Positions 18,586 through 27,389 of a stretch of 64,000 bases of DNA are shown here, in pieces. The stretch's first letter is position 1. Each line of letters begins with the position of its first letter. The position numbers and the translations under genes were made by a program. This stretch comes from Clostridia bacterium (GTDB lineage Bacteria > Bacillota > Clostridia > Oscillospirales > Acutalibacteraceae). The notes beneath the pieces were generated by a model, which was given only the letters and a program-made list of their open reading frames with translations, did no database searches and was not told the origin of the DNA. Where the stretch lies: assembly GCA_017465465.1 (NCBI GenBank), contig JAFTWE010000018.1, positions 1 through 64,000 on the forward strand, given 5' to 3'.

Positions 18586-19023
18586 ATGAAAGTTGTATTA
18601 GGTGCAGACCACGGCGGATTTGAATTAAAGGAAACAATTAAAGCCTATCTTACCGATATAGGCTACGAAATTGTTGATATGGGAACTGATTCTCCCGACT
18701 CAATCGACTATGCTCCCATTGCCGAAAAGGTAGGAGAATATGCTGTTAAAGAAAATATTTTAGGTGTTCTTTGTTGCGGAACCGGTATAGGTATCAGCAT
18801 TGCCGCCAACAAGGTTAAAGGTGTTCGTGCCGCTTGTTGCTCGGATTATTTCAGCGCAAGAATGACAAGAGCTCATAACAATGCAAATATTCTTTGTATG
18901 GGCGGCCGTGTTATCGGCGCAGGACTTGCCCTTGATTTGGTTGATATCTTTTTAACCACAGAGTTTGAGGGCGGAAGACATCAGCGCAGAGTTGACCAGA
19001 TTACAGCTATTGAAAATAAATAA
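18586..19023 (+). CDS. rpiB: Ribose-5-phosphate isomerase B
   Basis: Interconverts ribose-5-phosphate and ribulose-5-phosphate (or the allose equivalents) in the pentose phosphate pathway. The 145-residue protein has GADHGGFELK, the catalytic-Cys motif CCGTGIGISIAANK and GGRVIG, all RpiB hallmarks. An in-frame GTG at 18577 lies inside the AAAGGTGA ribosome binding site; the ATG at 18586 is the proper start. It precedes upp, both linked to phosphoribosyl metabolism. Confidence 0.95.
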   Translation: MKVVLGADHGGFELKETIKAYLTDIGYEIVDMGTDSPDSIDYAPIAEKVGEYAVKENILGVLCCGTGIGISIAANKVKGVRAACCSDYFSARMTRAHNNANILCMGGRVIGAGLALDLVDIFLTTEFEGGRHQRRVDQITAIENK

Positions 19024-19038
19024 ACGGAGGAATTAACA

Positions 19039-19668
19039 ATGAGTAATGTAGTAATTACAAACCATCCACTTATTCAGCATAAGCTTTCTATTCTTCGCAG
19101 AGTTGAAACAAGCTCTAAAGAATTTCGCGCTTTGATTCGTGAAATTGCTATGCTTCTTTGCTATGAAGCAACAAGAGATTTACACTTGAAAGAAATTGAA
19201 ATTGAAACTCCTATTTGCAAAACAACCGCTAAAAGCATTGAAGGCAAAAAACTTGCTATTGTTCCTATTCTCAGAGCAGGCTTAGGTATGGTTGACGGTA
19301 TGCTTGAACTTATTCCGTCTGCCAGAGTCGGTCATATCGGTCTTTACCGTGACCATGAAACTCTTATGCCTGTTGAATATTACTGCAAGCTTCCTGCCGA
19401 CATTAACGAACGTGATGTTTTTGTTGTTGACCCGATGCTTGCTACAGGCGGCTCAGCTATTGATGCAATTTCTCAGATTAAACTTCGTAAGCCAAGAAGC
19501 ATTAAGTTTGTTTGCATTATCAGCGCGCCTGAGGGAATTGAAGCTCTTCAGAAGGCTCATCCTGATGTTGAGATTTTCTGTGCAGGTATGGATGAAAAAT
19601 TAAATGAGCACGGTTATATTGTGCCCGGTCTCGGTGACGCAGGGGACAGAATTTTCGGAACAAAATAA
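19039..19668 (+). CDS. upp: Uracil phosphoribosyltransferase
   Basis: Salvages uracil to UMP using PRPP. The 209-residue protein has the PRPP-binding loop [15 protein letters not shown], the N-terminal [12 protein letters not shown] and the C-terminal [16 protein letters not shown], matching Upp over its full length. CGGAGG precedes the ATG. It is in an operon behind rpiB (15-base gap). Confidence 0.98.
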   Translation: MSNVVITNHPLIQHKLSILRRVETSSKEFRALIREIAMLLCYEATRDLHLKEIEIETPICKTTAKSIEGKKLAIVPILRAGLGMVDGMLELIPSARVGHIGLYRDHETLMPVEYYCKLPADINERDVFVVDPMLATGGSAIDAISQIKLRKPRSIKFVCIISAPEGIEALQKAHPDVEIFCAGMDEKLNEHGYIVPGLGDAGDRIFGTK

Positions 19669-19684
19669 ATTTTGAGGAAGTATT

Positions 19685-20962
19685 ATGCAAGTACCAAAAT
19701 CTGTATATGACAGAATAGAAAAATATTCAAAAAAGCTTGAAAGCAGACCTGATTTAGTAAAGCTTTATAAAAATTGCTACCCCAATACTCTTGAAACAAC
19801 TGTTGAGAAAATGGATGATGGCTCAATTTTTGTTTTAACAGGTGATATTCCTGCGATGTGGCTTCGCGATTCAACTGCTCAGGTATCACATTATTTGCCT
19901 TTGGTTGCTGAGGATAGAGAAATGCGTGAAATTATCCGCGGAGTTATTAAATCTCAGCTTAAGTTCATCAGAATTGAACCTTATGCAAATTCATTTAATG
20001 CAGAAGCCAATGACCACGGTCATATCAGCGATTTACCAAAAAAATCACCTTGGGTGTGGGAATGTAAATATGAAATTGATTCTCTGTGCTACCCGCTAAG
20101 GCTTTCTTATTTGTATTGGAAGAAAACAGGGGACACAAGCATTTTTGATGATGATTTTAAGAAAACTGCCGAAATTATAGTAGATTTATGGATTCTTGAA
20201 CAAAATCATTTTGAAAATTCAAAATACAGATTTACGCGTACCGATTGCCCTTGGCAGGACACCTTGCATAATGACGGTAAGGGTATGCCCGTGAGCTACA
20301 CAGGTATGACTTGGTCAGGCTTCAGACCAAGCGATGATGCCTGCGTATTCGGATATCTTATTCCGTCAAATATGTTTGCTGTTGTTGCTCTCAATTATCT
20401 TATAGAAATCAACAATGAATTTTATAATGACGAAGAGTTTGGTATTAAATGTAAAACTTTGAAAGAAGAAATTGAGCACGGCATTGAAATCTACGGCACC
20501 TATGACCACCCGAAATACGGCAAAATTTATGCCTGCGAAACAGACGGTATGGGTAACCGCAGACTTTTTGATGATGCAAATGTTCCTTCTTTACTTTCAA
20601 TTCCTTATCTTGGCTTTACGGATAAAGATGACCCTATGTATCAGCGCACAAGAAGCTTTATTTTAAGTGAAGATAATCCGTATTTTTACAAAGGAAAGTT
20701 TGGCGAAGGTATCGGAAGCCCTCATACTCCTGAAGGATATATCTGGCATATTGCTCTTTCTATGCAGGGTCTTACGGCAGATAACCCTGAAGAGGTAAGG
20801 CGAGTTATTGATATTCTTGCTTCTACTGATGCAGGCACAGGCTTTATGCACGAGGGCTTTAATTCCGATGACCCCACTGAATTTTCTCGCGAGTGGTTCG
20901 CGTGGTCAAATTCTTTGTTTGCAGAGCTTATTGAATACGCTGTAGATAATAATATTTTATAA
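19685..20962 (+). CDS. Exo-alpha-1,6-mannosidase, glycoside hydrolase family 125
   Basis: The 425-residue (alpha/alpha)6-barrel protein shows GH125 features: TGDIPAMWLRDSTAQV near the N-terminus, FNAEANDHGH, TGMTWSGFRPSDDAC, and the C-terminal GFMHEGFNSDDPTEFSREW and FAWSNSLFAEL. The family releases non-reducing alpha-1,6-mannose, as in N-glycan cores or yeast mannan. No signal peptide is visible, so substrates are taken up first. It follows upp by 16 bases with GAGGAAG as ribosome binding site. It complements the GH38 enzyme at 0.2 kb. Confidence 0.93.
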   Translation: MQVPKSVYDRIEKYSKKLESRPDLVKLYKNCYPNTLETTVEKMDDGSIFVLTGDIPAMWLRDSTAQVSHYLPLVAEDREMREIIRGVIKSQLKFIRIEPYANSFNAEANDHGHISDLPKKSPWVWECKYEIDSLCYPLRLSYLYWKKTGDTSIFDDDFKKTAEIIVDLWILEQNHFENSKYRFTRTDCPWQDTLHNDGKGMPVSYTGMTWSGFRPSDDACVFGYLIPSNMFAVVALNYLIEINNEFYNDEEFGIKCKTLKEEIEHGIEIYGTYDHPKYGKIYACETDGMGNRRLFDDANVPSLLSIPYLGFTDKDDPMYQRTRSFILSEDNPYFYKGKFGEGIGSPHTPEGYIWHIALSMQGLTADNPEEVRRVIDILASTDAGTGFMHEGFNSDDPTEFSREWFAWSNSLFAELIEYAVDNNIL

Positions 20963-20976
20963 AAGCAGGAAGTAAA

Positions 20977-22170
20977 ATGAAGCTTAATAAGATTACAAAA
21001 GTTTTAACTGTATTATTGTGTATCGTTTTAGTATTTGGTTGTGTTAATGCTATTAAAGACAAGTCCGACAATAAAGCTCAACAGGCAGATGCTACAACTC
21101 TTAGCACAACTACCACAAAAACAGGCTATACTGAGGCCAACTTGCTTTGTGCAGGTGATAACCTTATTCATAAAGCAATATATGTTCAGGCTAATCAAAG
21201 AGCAGGCGGCAGCGGCTACGATTTTTCTTATGCTTATGAAAATATAGCTGACATTGTCAGTTCTGCCGATATTGCATTTTTAAATCAGGAAACTGTTATG
21301 GTTGAGTCACAGCCGGCTTCATCATATCCGCTTTTTAATTCACCGCCTGGGTTGCTTGATGAAATGATTGAAATCGGTTTTGATGTTTTTAACCAATCCA
21401 CTAATCATACAATGGATAAACAGTTAAGCGGTGCATTGGAAGATTATGACTTGTTTCAATCAAAAGAAAACATACTTTTAACAGGTCTTTATAAAACCTG
21501 GGATGACATGTTCATTCCTCAGACAGTTACAAAGAATGATATTACGTTTTCTTTTATGGGATTTACTGAGTTTTTAAACGGCCTGAGAGTGCCTGCTGAT
21601 TCTGATTTAGGTCTTGTTTATCTCACTGATACAAGGCATACTCAGGAAGAGCTTTATGACACCATGCAAAAAATGATTGATGCAGGTAAAAAAGCATCAG
21701 ATGTAGTTTGCGTGTCTATGCATTGGCAGACTGAAGATATAACAGCTCCCGATGAATCACAAAAAGAAATAGCTCAAAAATTAGTTGATATGGGTGCTGA
21801 TATAATCATCGGAACAGGCCCCCATGTGCTTCAGCCTATTGAATTTGTTGAGCGTGAGGACGGCTCTGAGGCTCTTATTATATGGTCATTGGGTAATATA
21901 ATTTCTACTCAGGCAAACAATCCGAACCTGCTTGGCGGATTTGCTGATGTTACCGTGAGAAAAGACTATGCAACCGGTAAAGTTACAATCAGCGATGTTG
22001 GATTTATTCCGACGGTAACACATTACGGTGCTAACCGTTCAAATGTTAGAATTATACCTTTTAAGGATTATAATGAATCACTCGCCGCTTCTCACGGAGC
22101 AGGCACAACATATTCGTTTATGAAAAACTTTTATGAAGATATGTTCGGGGATTATTTAAGGATGGATTAA
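20977..22170 (+). CDS. CapA-family (PGA_cap) extracellular protein
   Basis: The 397-residue protein has an N-terminal signal ending LVFGC (possible lipoprotein Cys22), a Thr-rich linker and a metallophosphatase-like CapA domain. Motifs include LLCAGDNLIHKA, NQETVM, NQSTNHTMD, VSMHWQ and GTGPHVLQPIE. CapA homologues help make or anchor poly-gamma-glutamate capsule, but isolated copies without capBC, as here, may have other envelope roles. It is the last gene of the tsaE operon and ends at a strong terminator. Confidence 0.85.
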   Translation: MKLNKITKVLTVLLCIVLVFGCVNAIKDKSDNKAQQADATTLSTTTTKTGYTEANLLCAGDNLIHKAIYVQANQRAGGSGYDFSYAYENIADIVSSADIAFLNQETVMVESQPASSYPLFNSPPGLLDEMIEIGFDVFNQSTNHTMDKQLSGALEDYDLFQSKENILLTGLYKTWDDMFIPQTVTKNDITFSFMGFTEFLNGLRVPADSDLGLVYLTDTRHTQEELYDTMQKMIDAGKKASDVVCVSMHWQTEDITAPDESQKEIAQKLVDMGADIIIGTGPHVLQPIEFVEREDGSEALIIWSLGNIISTQANNPNLLGGFADVTVRKDYATGKVTISDVGFIPTVTHYGANRSNVRIIPFKDYNESLAASHGAGTTYSFMKNFYEDMFGDYLRMD

Positions 22171-22180
22171 ACTTAAAATT

Positions 22181-22219
22181 AAAACCTTGGGTGACCGATT
22201 GGCTACCCAAGGTTAATTT
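22181..22219. terminator. Bidirectional intrinsic terminator
   Basis: The stem ACCTTGGGT/ACCCAAGGT with a 12-base loop, flanked by AAAA and TTAATTTT, lies between the convergent capA-like and acyl-CoA synthetase genes. Confidence 0.85.
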
Positions 22220-23853
22220 TATTTCTGCATATATTTTCTTACGATTTTAAGTGTTGTTGTTTTGGGGAATTCATCATCACGTACAACAACCTTAGAAATA
22301 TTTTTAAACAACGGAGCATTTCTGTTATATTCAGCTATATCACCGTTTATTCTGCTTCTTGCATCGGGATAGTCTTCTTCATTGAGGAAAACTTCGCAAA
22401 CGATTCTGCCGTTTTCGTCATAAACAAGAACTTCCTGAACATAGTCGATTGAAGAAATCTTGTCTTCAATTTCTTCCGGAGAAACATTTTTACCGTTTGA
22501 AAGAATAATAAGATTCTTAATTCTTCCGACAATGAAAAGGAAACCGTCTTTATCAATTCTTCCGAAGTCACCGGTTTTAAACCATTCACCGTCAAACGCC
22601 GCAGCAGTTGCCTCTGGCTCGTTGTAATAACCCTTCATTACATTTTTACCGCGAACATAAATTTCACCAACTCCGTCTTCATCAGGATTGTTAATTTTAA
22701 TTTCACAGCAATCAAGGGGAACGCCGACGCTACCGGATTTATGTCTGTCGGGTCGGTTGCAGGTAACGGCAGGGGAACATTCTGTTATACCATAGCCGTT
22801 GATAACTTCAATTCCGAAATCTCTCATACCTTCTTCATATTTGGGGTCAAGGTATGCGCCGCCGCAGATAATCATATAAAGGTTGCCGCCGAGGTTATCG
22901 ATAATTGTTTTAAAAATCTTTCTTCTTTTATCAATTCCGAATTTAAGAAGGAATTTGCTGATTTTAAGACCTTTTTCAAGTATTTCTTTTCTGCCTGATT
23001 TTTCTGCTGTTTTCCATATTCTGTTGTAAATTGTTTCAACAACAAGGGGGACACCTGAGAAGTTATAAGGCTGATATTTCTGAAGGTCTTTCTGAATTTC
23101 TCTTGTGCTTCTGCACATATAGCCCCATTCGCTGAGAAGATATGAGGCGAATAAAGCACTTACCCAAGCGTATGTATGGTTAAGAGGGAGAAAACCGATA
23201 GCGTGCTTACCGTTAAGAGCTCTTGTTGAAGAAACACAGTTACTTGCAACATTGCGGTGAGTGAGCATAACGCCTTTACTTTTGCCTGTAGTACCGGAAG
23301 TGTAAACGATGCAAGCTAAATCCTCAGGTTCAACCTTTGCATCAACAAACTCTCTGTTACCGCTGTCATAAATTTCATAACCGATTTTCTTGTATTCTTC
23401 AAACTCATCAATAGGGAAATAGTGCTTAACGGGCATATCAGGGTTTGCTTTAAAGCCTTCAACCATTTTTTCGTAGTGATGTGAGTATACGAGAGCATCA
23501 CATTCGCAACGGATAAGCTGGTCACCCAAATCTTCTTCAGAAAGCTTACAGTCCATAGGAACAGTAATATTGCCGCCAACAAGTGTAGCATAATAGGCAA
23601 CAACCCAATCAAATGAGTTCTCACCAATAATGGCAATCTTAGCCCCGTTTTTTAAGCCTTTAGAAAAGAAGTAACAACCGATGCCGCAGGTTTCTCTCCA
23701 GGTGTCATTAAAAGAACGAACACATTCCTTATGCTTTTTGTTAAGGAAAACATACTGGCGCTTGTCGCCACCATGTTTAGTACCTTCTACTATAATTTCT
23801 TTAAGTGTTTCATATTCAGGGATATTTTTGTTACCAATATAAAAACTATCCAT
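22219..23853 (-). CDS. AMP-dependent (fatty) acyl-CoA synthetase family ligase
   Basis: The 544-residue ANL-superfamily adenylating enzyme has the P-loop YTSGTTGKSKGVMLTH, the A5 motif NGYGITECSP, GDFGRIDKDGFLFIVGR and the C-terminal catalytic region ending FPKTTTLKIVRK with the adenylation lysine. It probably activates a fatty or aromatic acid to an acyl-AMP/CoA; the substrate is not readable. The frame extends to 23901, but the ATG at 23853 has GGAG seven bases before it. A candidate extended -10 (TGATATAAT on the minus strand) lies at about 23912-23920. Confidence 0.88.
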   Translation of the reverse strand: MDSFYIGNKNIPEYETLKEIIVEGTKHGGDKRQYVFLNKKHKECVRSFNDTWRETCGIGCYFFSKGLKNGAKIAIIGENSFDWVVAYYATLVGGNITVPMDCKLSEEDLGDQLIRCECDALVYSHHYEKMVEGFKANPDMPVKHYFPIDEFEEYKKIGYEIYDSGNREFVDAKVEPEDLACIVYTSGTTGKSKGVMLTHRNVASNCVSSTRALNGKHAIGFLPLNHTYAWVSALFASYLLSEWGYMCRSTREIQKDLQKYQPYNFSGVPLVVETIYNRIWKTAEKSGRKEILEKGLKISKFLLKFGIDKRRKIFKTIIDNLGGNLYMIICGGAYLDPKYEEGMRDFGIEVINGYGITECSPAVTCNRPDRHKSGSVGVPLDCCEIKINNPDEDGVGEIYVRGKNVMKGYYNEPEATAAAFDGEWFKTGDFGRIDKDGFLFIVGRIKNLIILSNGKNVSPEEIEDKISSIDYVQEVLVYDENGRIVCEVFLNEEDYPDARSRINGDIAEYNRNAPLFKNISKVVVRDDEFPKTTTLKIVRKYMQK

Positions 23854-23944
23854 AATAAATCTCCTGTCAGATGAATTAAATTTGAATGTAACAAAATTCA
23901 AGCTATTATATCACATTTCTGCAAAATATTCTACTTTTTTAGAA

Positions 23945-25321
23945 TTATAATAAACTTTGTGCTATATGTCTTGCAACATGAACACCGCTTGCCGAGGCGT
24001 GAGAGAGTGAATGGGTAATACCGCTGCAATCACCGATTACAAAAAGACCCTTGTGTTTGGTTTCAAGGTTTTCATCAAGTGAAACCTCCATATTGTAAAA
24101 CTTAACCTCAACACCGTAAAGCAATGTATCGTCATTTGCAGTTCCGGGTGCAATTTTATCAAGAGCATAAATCATTTCAATAATTCCGTCGAGAATTCTC
24201 TTAGGAATTACGAGGCTCAAATCACCGGGAGTTGCCGCAAGAGTAGCATTTGTAAAAGATTCTTTGATTCTGCCGGGGGTGCTTCTGTGGCCTGTAATCA
24301 AATCACCAAAACGCTGAACTATAACACCGCCGCCGAGCATATTGCTCAGCCTTGCGATTGATTCGCCGTAACCGTTAGAATCCTTAAACGGCTCTGAAAA
24401 ATGCTTTGCAACAAGCAGAGCAAAGTTGGTGTTTTCGGTCTGCTTTGCAGGGTCTTCATAGCTGTGGCCGTTAACTGTTACGATTCCGTTTGTGTTTTCA
24501 TTAACAACTGAGCCTTTAGGATTCATACAGAATGTGCGGACAAGGTCGCCGTATTTTTCAGTTCTGTAAACAATTTTACTTTCATAAAGCTCATCCGTGA
24601 GATGTGAAAACACTTCAGCAGGCAACTCAACTCTGACACCGATATCAACACGGTTGCTTTTAGTCGGGATATTTAAATCATCACAAACGGTTTCCATCCA
24701 TTTGCTTCCGCTTCGACCGCCTGAGATAATACATTTCTGACCGGTGAATCTTTCGCCTTTTTCGGTGATTACTTCATAACCGTCATCGGTTTTGTTAACC
24801 TTAACAGCAGAAGTGTTGAAATAAAATTCAACCTTATCTTTCAGGTGATTGAAGAGATTCTCTAATACAACATAGTTAATATCAGTTCCGAGGTGGCGAA
24901 CAGAAGCATCAAGAAGATGAAGTCCGTTCTGTAGGCACTGCTTTTTTATTGCTGTGTTAGCAGTTGAGTAAAGCTTTGTGCCTTCGCCGCCAAAATCGAG
25001 ATTGATTTTATCAACATAGTGCATAAGCTCTAATGCTTCATTTTTGCCGATGTACTCATAAAGAGTACCGCCAAACTGATTAGTGATATTATATTTTCCG
25101 TCAGAAAATGCACCTGCACCGCCAAAACCGTTCATAATTGAGCAAGGCTTACAGCCGATACAGCTTTTTATTTTTTTGCCGTCAATGGGGCATTTGCGTT
25201 TATTGAGGGCGTTGCCTGTTTCAAGAACGGCAATCTTTAAATCTGGGCATAGCTTGATTAATTCATAGGCAGAAAAAATTCCGCCGGGACCTGCGCCGAT
25301 TATTAAAACATCATAGGTCAT
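23945..25321 (-). CDS. FAD-dependent oxidoreductase (COG2509-type)
   Basis: The 458-residue protein starts with the Rossmann FAD motif DVLIIGAGPGGIFSAYEL. A cysteine cluster follows (CPIDGKKIKSC-IGC-KPC), then GGAGAFSDGKYN, and the C-terminal GLFVIGDCSGITHSLSHAS. This arrangement fits the COG2509 flavoproteins, whose reaction is not established. The start is chosen as the ATG at 25321, with GGAG eight bases upstream, over the longer frame from 25348. It precedes the acyl-CoA synthetase gene by 91 bases. Confidence 0.85.
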   Translation of the reverse strand: MTYDVLIIGAGPGGIFSAYELIKLCPDLKIAVLETGNALNKRKCPIDGKKIKSCIGCKPCSIMNGFGGAGAFSDGKYNITNQFGGTLYEYIGKNEALELMHYVDKINLDFGGEGTKLYSTANTAIKKQCLQNGLHLLDASVRHLGTDINYVVLENLFNHLKDKVEFYFNTSAVKVNKTDDGYEVITEKGERFTGQKCIISGGRSGSKWMETVCDDLNIPTKSNRVDIGVRVELPAEVFSHLTDELYESKIVYRTEKYGDLVRTFCMNPKGSVVNENTNGIVTVNGHSYEDPAKQTENTNFALLVAKHFSEPFKDSNGYGESIARLSNMLGGGVIVQRFGDLITGHRSTPGRIKESFTNATLAATPGDLSLVIPKRILDGIIEMIYALDKIAPGTANDDTLLYGVEVKFYNMEVSLDENLETKHKGLFVIGDCSGITHSLSHASASGVHVARHIAQSLL

Positions 25322-25387
25322 TAAAACAACTCCTAAAGGTTTATTCAAAACAACATTATTTTATATTATTTCGCTACCTTTGTCAAA

Positions 25388-25420
25388 TTGAAAGAGCCAA
25401 GGCATGTGCCCCGGCTCTTT
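25388..25420 (-). terminator. Terminator after tRNA-Ala
   Basis: The AAAGAGCC/GGCTCTTT stem extended by GGCA/TGCC lies just downstream of the tRNA on the minus strand and is followed by a T-rich stretch. Confidence 0.75.
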
Positions 25421-25423
25421 GTT

Positions 25424-25499
25424 TGGTGGACCTGAAGGGGATTGAACCCTCGACCTTTCGGATGCGAACCGAACACTCTCCCGGCTGAGCTACAGGCCC
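25424..25499 (-). tRNA. tRNA-Ala (anticodon CGC)
   Basis: The minus strand gives a complete cloverleaf. GGGCCTG pairs with CAGGTCC, including the G3:U70 wobble that identifies alanine tRNAs. The anticodon stem TTCGG/CCGAA encloses TTCGCAT, giving anticodon CGC. The T-arm is GAGGGTTCAATCCCCTT and CCA is encoded. Confidence 0.94.
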
Positions 25500-25510
25500 A
25501 TTACCACTAT

Positions 25511-25539
25511 AATATAAAACTTTAAAATCCGATTGTCAA
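25511..25539 (-). promoter_or_regulatory. tRNA-Ala promoter overlapping the end of the DUF1294 gene
   Basis: Minus strand: TTGACA (25534-25539), 17-bp spacer, TATATT (25511-25516). The -35 is inside the last codons of the upstream DUF1294 gene. Confidence 0.8.
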
Positions 25540-25806
25540 GAACAGCCATACTAAAATTCCGATATGTAATACGATTTCAATAGGCAGTCCCAGCATAAAT
25601 TTTATAAGCTTGGTTTTATGGCGGATTTTTTTCATTGTTATGAGCATTGCTGTTGCACCGCCAATAAGCCCGAAAAACATCAGCACAGATTCGGGAACCC
25701 TCCATTGATGATGTATAGCTGCTCGCTTATCTTTAATTGTTAAAACAGCAGATGCTATACTTATGACCGCAAGATAAAATAAAATTGGTAATATGTACTG
25801 TTTCAT
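25522..25806 (-). CDS. DUF1294 small membrane protein
   Basis: The 94-residue protein has three to four hydrophobic helices and the DUF1294 pattern DKRAAIHHQWRVPESVLMFFGLIGG. The function of the family is unknown. AGGAGG precedes the ATG. It is divergent from the GHL10-like lipoprotein gene with only 32 bases between the starts. Confidence 0.85.
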   Translation of the reverse strand: MKQYILPILFYLAVISIASAVLTIKDKRAAIHHQWRVPESVLMFFGLIGGATAMLITMKKIRHKTKLIKFMLGLPIEIVLHIGILVWLFLTIGF

Positions 25807-25838
25807 AAATCCTCCTAATATTATTTAAAGGTGATGGT

Positions 25839-26981
25839 ATGAAGAAAATTGCAGTTATAATAATCTCTTTTTTATTCCTTTGCTCGTGTTCAAATCAAAC
25901 GATTCAACAACCCGAAGAAACTGAAGCTGATAATAAAATAAGAGCTGTGTGGATATATTACCGCGAGCTTTCTATGATAGATGAAAATGGCGGAACAGCG
26001 CAGTCTTTTAAAAATAAAATAAATAAGATTTTTTCAGATTGTAAGGGTTACGGATTAAATACTGTTTTTGTTCAAATCAGACCGTTTTCAGACTCATTTT
26101 ACCCATCTGATATATTCCCTTGGAGTGAGTATTTAACAGGGGAACAGGGGAAGAGTGTTAATTATGACCCTTTGCAGATAATGCTTAATTGTGCCAAAGA
26201 TTACAATCTATCTTTTCACGCCTGGTTAAACCCATTTCGCATAACCTTTGATGATTTTAGCAAGTTAAGTGAATCTCACCCAGCGTTTAATTTCAAAGAA
26301 AGCGATGTTATATTTCAATCTGACAACGGAATTTATTTTAACCCTGCGAGCCTTGAGGCTCAAAAGCTTGTGCTTGACGGAATTCGTGAAATTGTAACTA
26401 ATTATAAAGTCGACGGAATTCATATTGATGATTACTTTTATCCCACAGCTGATGAAAAAATAGACCAGAATTACTATAAGGAATACAAAGAAAAGGGGGG
26501 TACGCTTCCTCTTAATTCGTGGCGAATTCAGAATATAAACGCCTTTGTCAGCGGAATGTATCAAACTGTTAAAGGTGTTAACTCTGAAATTATTGTTTCA
26601 ATAAGCCCTGCAGGGAATATCAGTAACAATTATAAAACCTTGTATGCTGATGTAAATTTATGGAGCGGCCGTACGGGATATTGCGATATGATTATGCCTC
26701 AGCTATATTTTGGGTTTAATCACAAAACGCTACCGTTTGAAACGGCGTTGTCACAATGGGCCGAGATTAACACAAACAATGAAATTAAGCTGATTTGCGG
26801 AATTGGCGCATACAAGGCCGCAGAACCTGAAAATAATGAATGGCAAGATGTGAATATAATTAAAAAACAAGTGGATTGTGCTTTAAACTCACCGAAATAT
26901 GACGGATATTGTCTGTTTTCGTATTCAAGCTTGCTTAAGCTGTCGTCTGATGCCTTCAGCGAGAAGCGAAGCGGGGATTGA
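25839..26981 (+). CDS. GHL10/DUF187-family glycoside-hydrolase-like lipoprotein
   Basis: The 380-residue protein has an N-terminal lipoprotein signal with lipobox LCSC (Cys18). A TIM-barrel of the glycosyl-hydrolase-like 10 (YngK/DUF187) type follows: IRAVWIYYRELSM, TVFVQIRPFSDSFYPS, FHAWLNPFRI, DGIHIDDYFYPT and MIMPQLYFGF. Relatives are thought to act on cell-wall or polysaccharide glycans outside the membrane. Acidic residues in HIDDYF are candidate catalytic ones. The last 57 bases overlap the convergent ABC-transporter-type-IV gene. Confidence 0.85.
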   Translation: MKKIAVIIISFLFLCSCSNQTIQQPEETEADNKIRAVWIYYRELSMIDENGGTAQSFKNKINKIFSDCKGYGLNTVFVQIRPFSDSFYPSDIFPWSEYLTGEQGKSVNYDPLQIMLNCAKDYNLSFHAWLNPFRITFDDFSKLSESHPAFNFKESDVIFQSDNGIYFNPASLEAQKLVLDGIREIVTNYKVDGIHIDDYFYPTADEKIDQNYYKEYKEKGGTLPLNSWRIQNINAFVSGMYQTVKGVNSEIIVSISPAGNISNNYKTLYADVNLWSGRTGYCDMIMPQLYFGFNHKTLPFETALSQWAEINTNNEIKLICGIGAYKAAEPENNEWQDVNIIKKQVDCALNSPKYDGYCLFSYSSLLKLSSDAFSEKRSGD

Positions 26982-27314
26982 GATAAAAAACCAACCTATA
27001 GAAAAGGCTAAGCAAATTTGCCCGAAAACATTAAGAGCCTTATCAGAATAATCCCAAACATTCATATTAAGCAATATATTAACCCCAACACCGGTCAGAA
27101 ACTCAACAGTTGTAATTATAACACAGCCGAGTGTGCATTTTAAAATCAAATGACCTCTGCCGATGTAGCCGTAAAGCTTATATAATACTGAAAAAATAAA
27201 GCCACCTGCAAGAAACATAGACCAATGAGTGTAACCCCTGAATACAATTTCAATTCCGCCATATAAAAAGCCGCCAATGCCGAAAACAATCAAAAGTTTA
27301 AAAAATCTGTTCAA
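26925..27314 (-). CDS. Putative ABC-transporter type IV (DUF1113-like) membrane protein
   Basis: The 129-residue protein has four predicted helices, with YGGIEIVFRGYTHWSMFLAGG at the start and VWDYSD near the end. This matches the small putative ABC-transporter type IV family (PF06541), whose function is not known. The 3' end overlaps the convergent GHL10-like gene by 57 bases. No clear ribosome binding site precedes the chosen start. Confidence 0.7.
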   Translation of the reverse strand: MNRFFKLLIVFGIGGFLYGGIEIVFRGYTHWSMFLAGGFIFSVLYKLYGYIGRGHLILKCTLGCVIITTVEFLTGVGVNILLNMNVWDYSDKALNVFGQICLAFSIGWFFISIPASLLAEGIRRQLKQA

Positions 27315-27361
27315 ACTGAATCACCAAGATTAGATTGTGCAGTTTAGCGGCTTTTAATATA

Positions 27362-27386
27362 GAAAAAAGCGGCAGAAATGCCGCTT
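27362..27386 (-). terminator. Intrinsic terminator
   Basis: The minus-strand stem AAGCGGCA/TGCCGCTT with a four-base loop and a T6 run follows directly after the 27390-28073 gene stop. Confidence 0.88.
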
Positions 27387-27389
27387 CTC

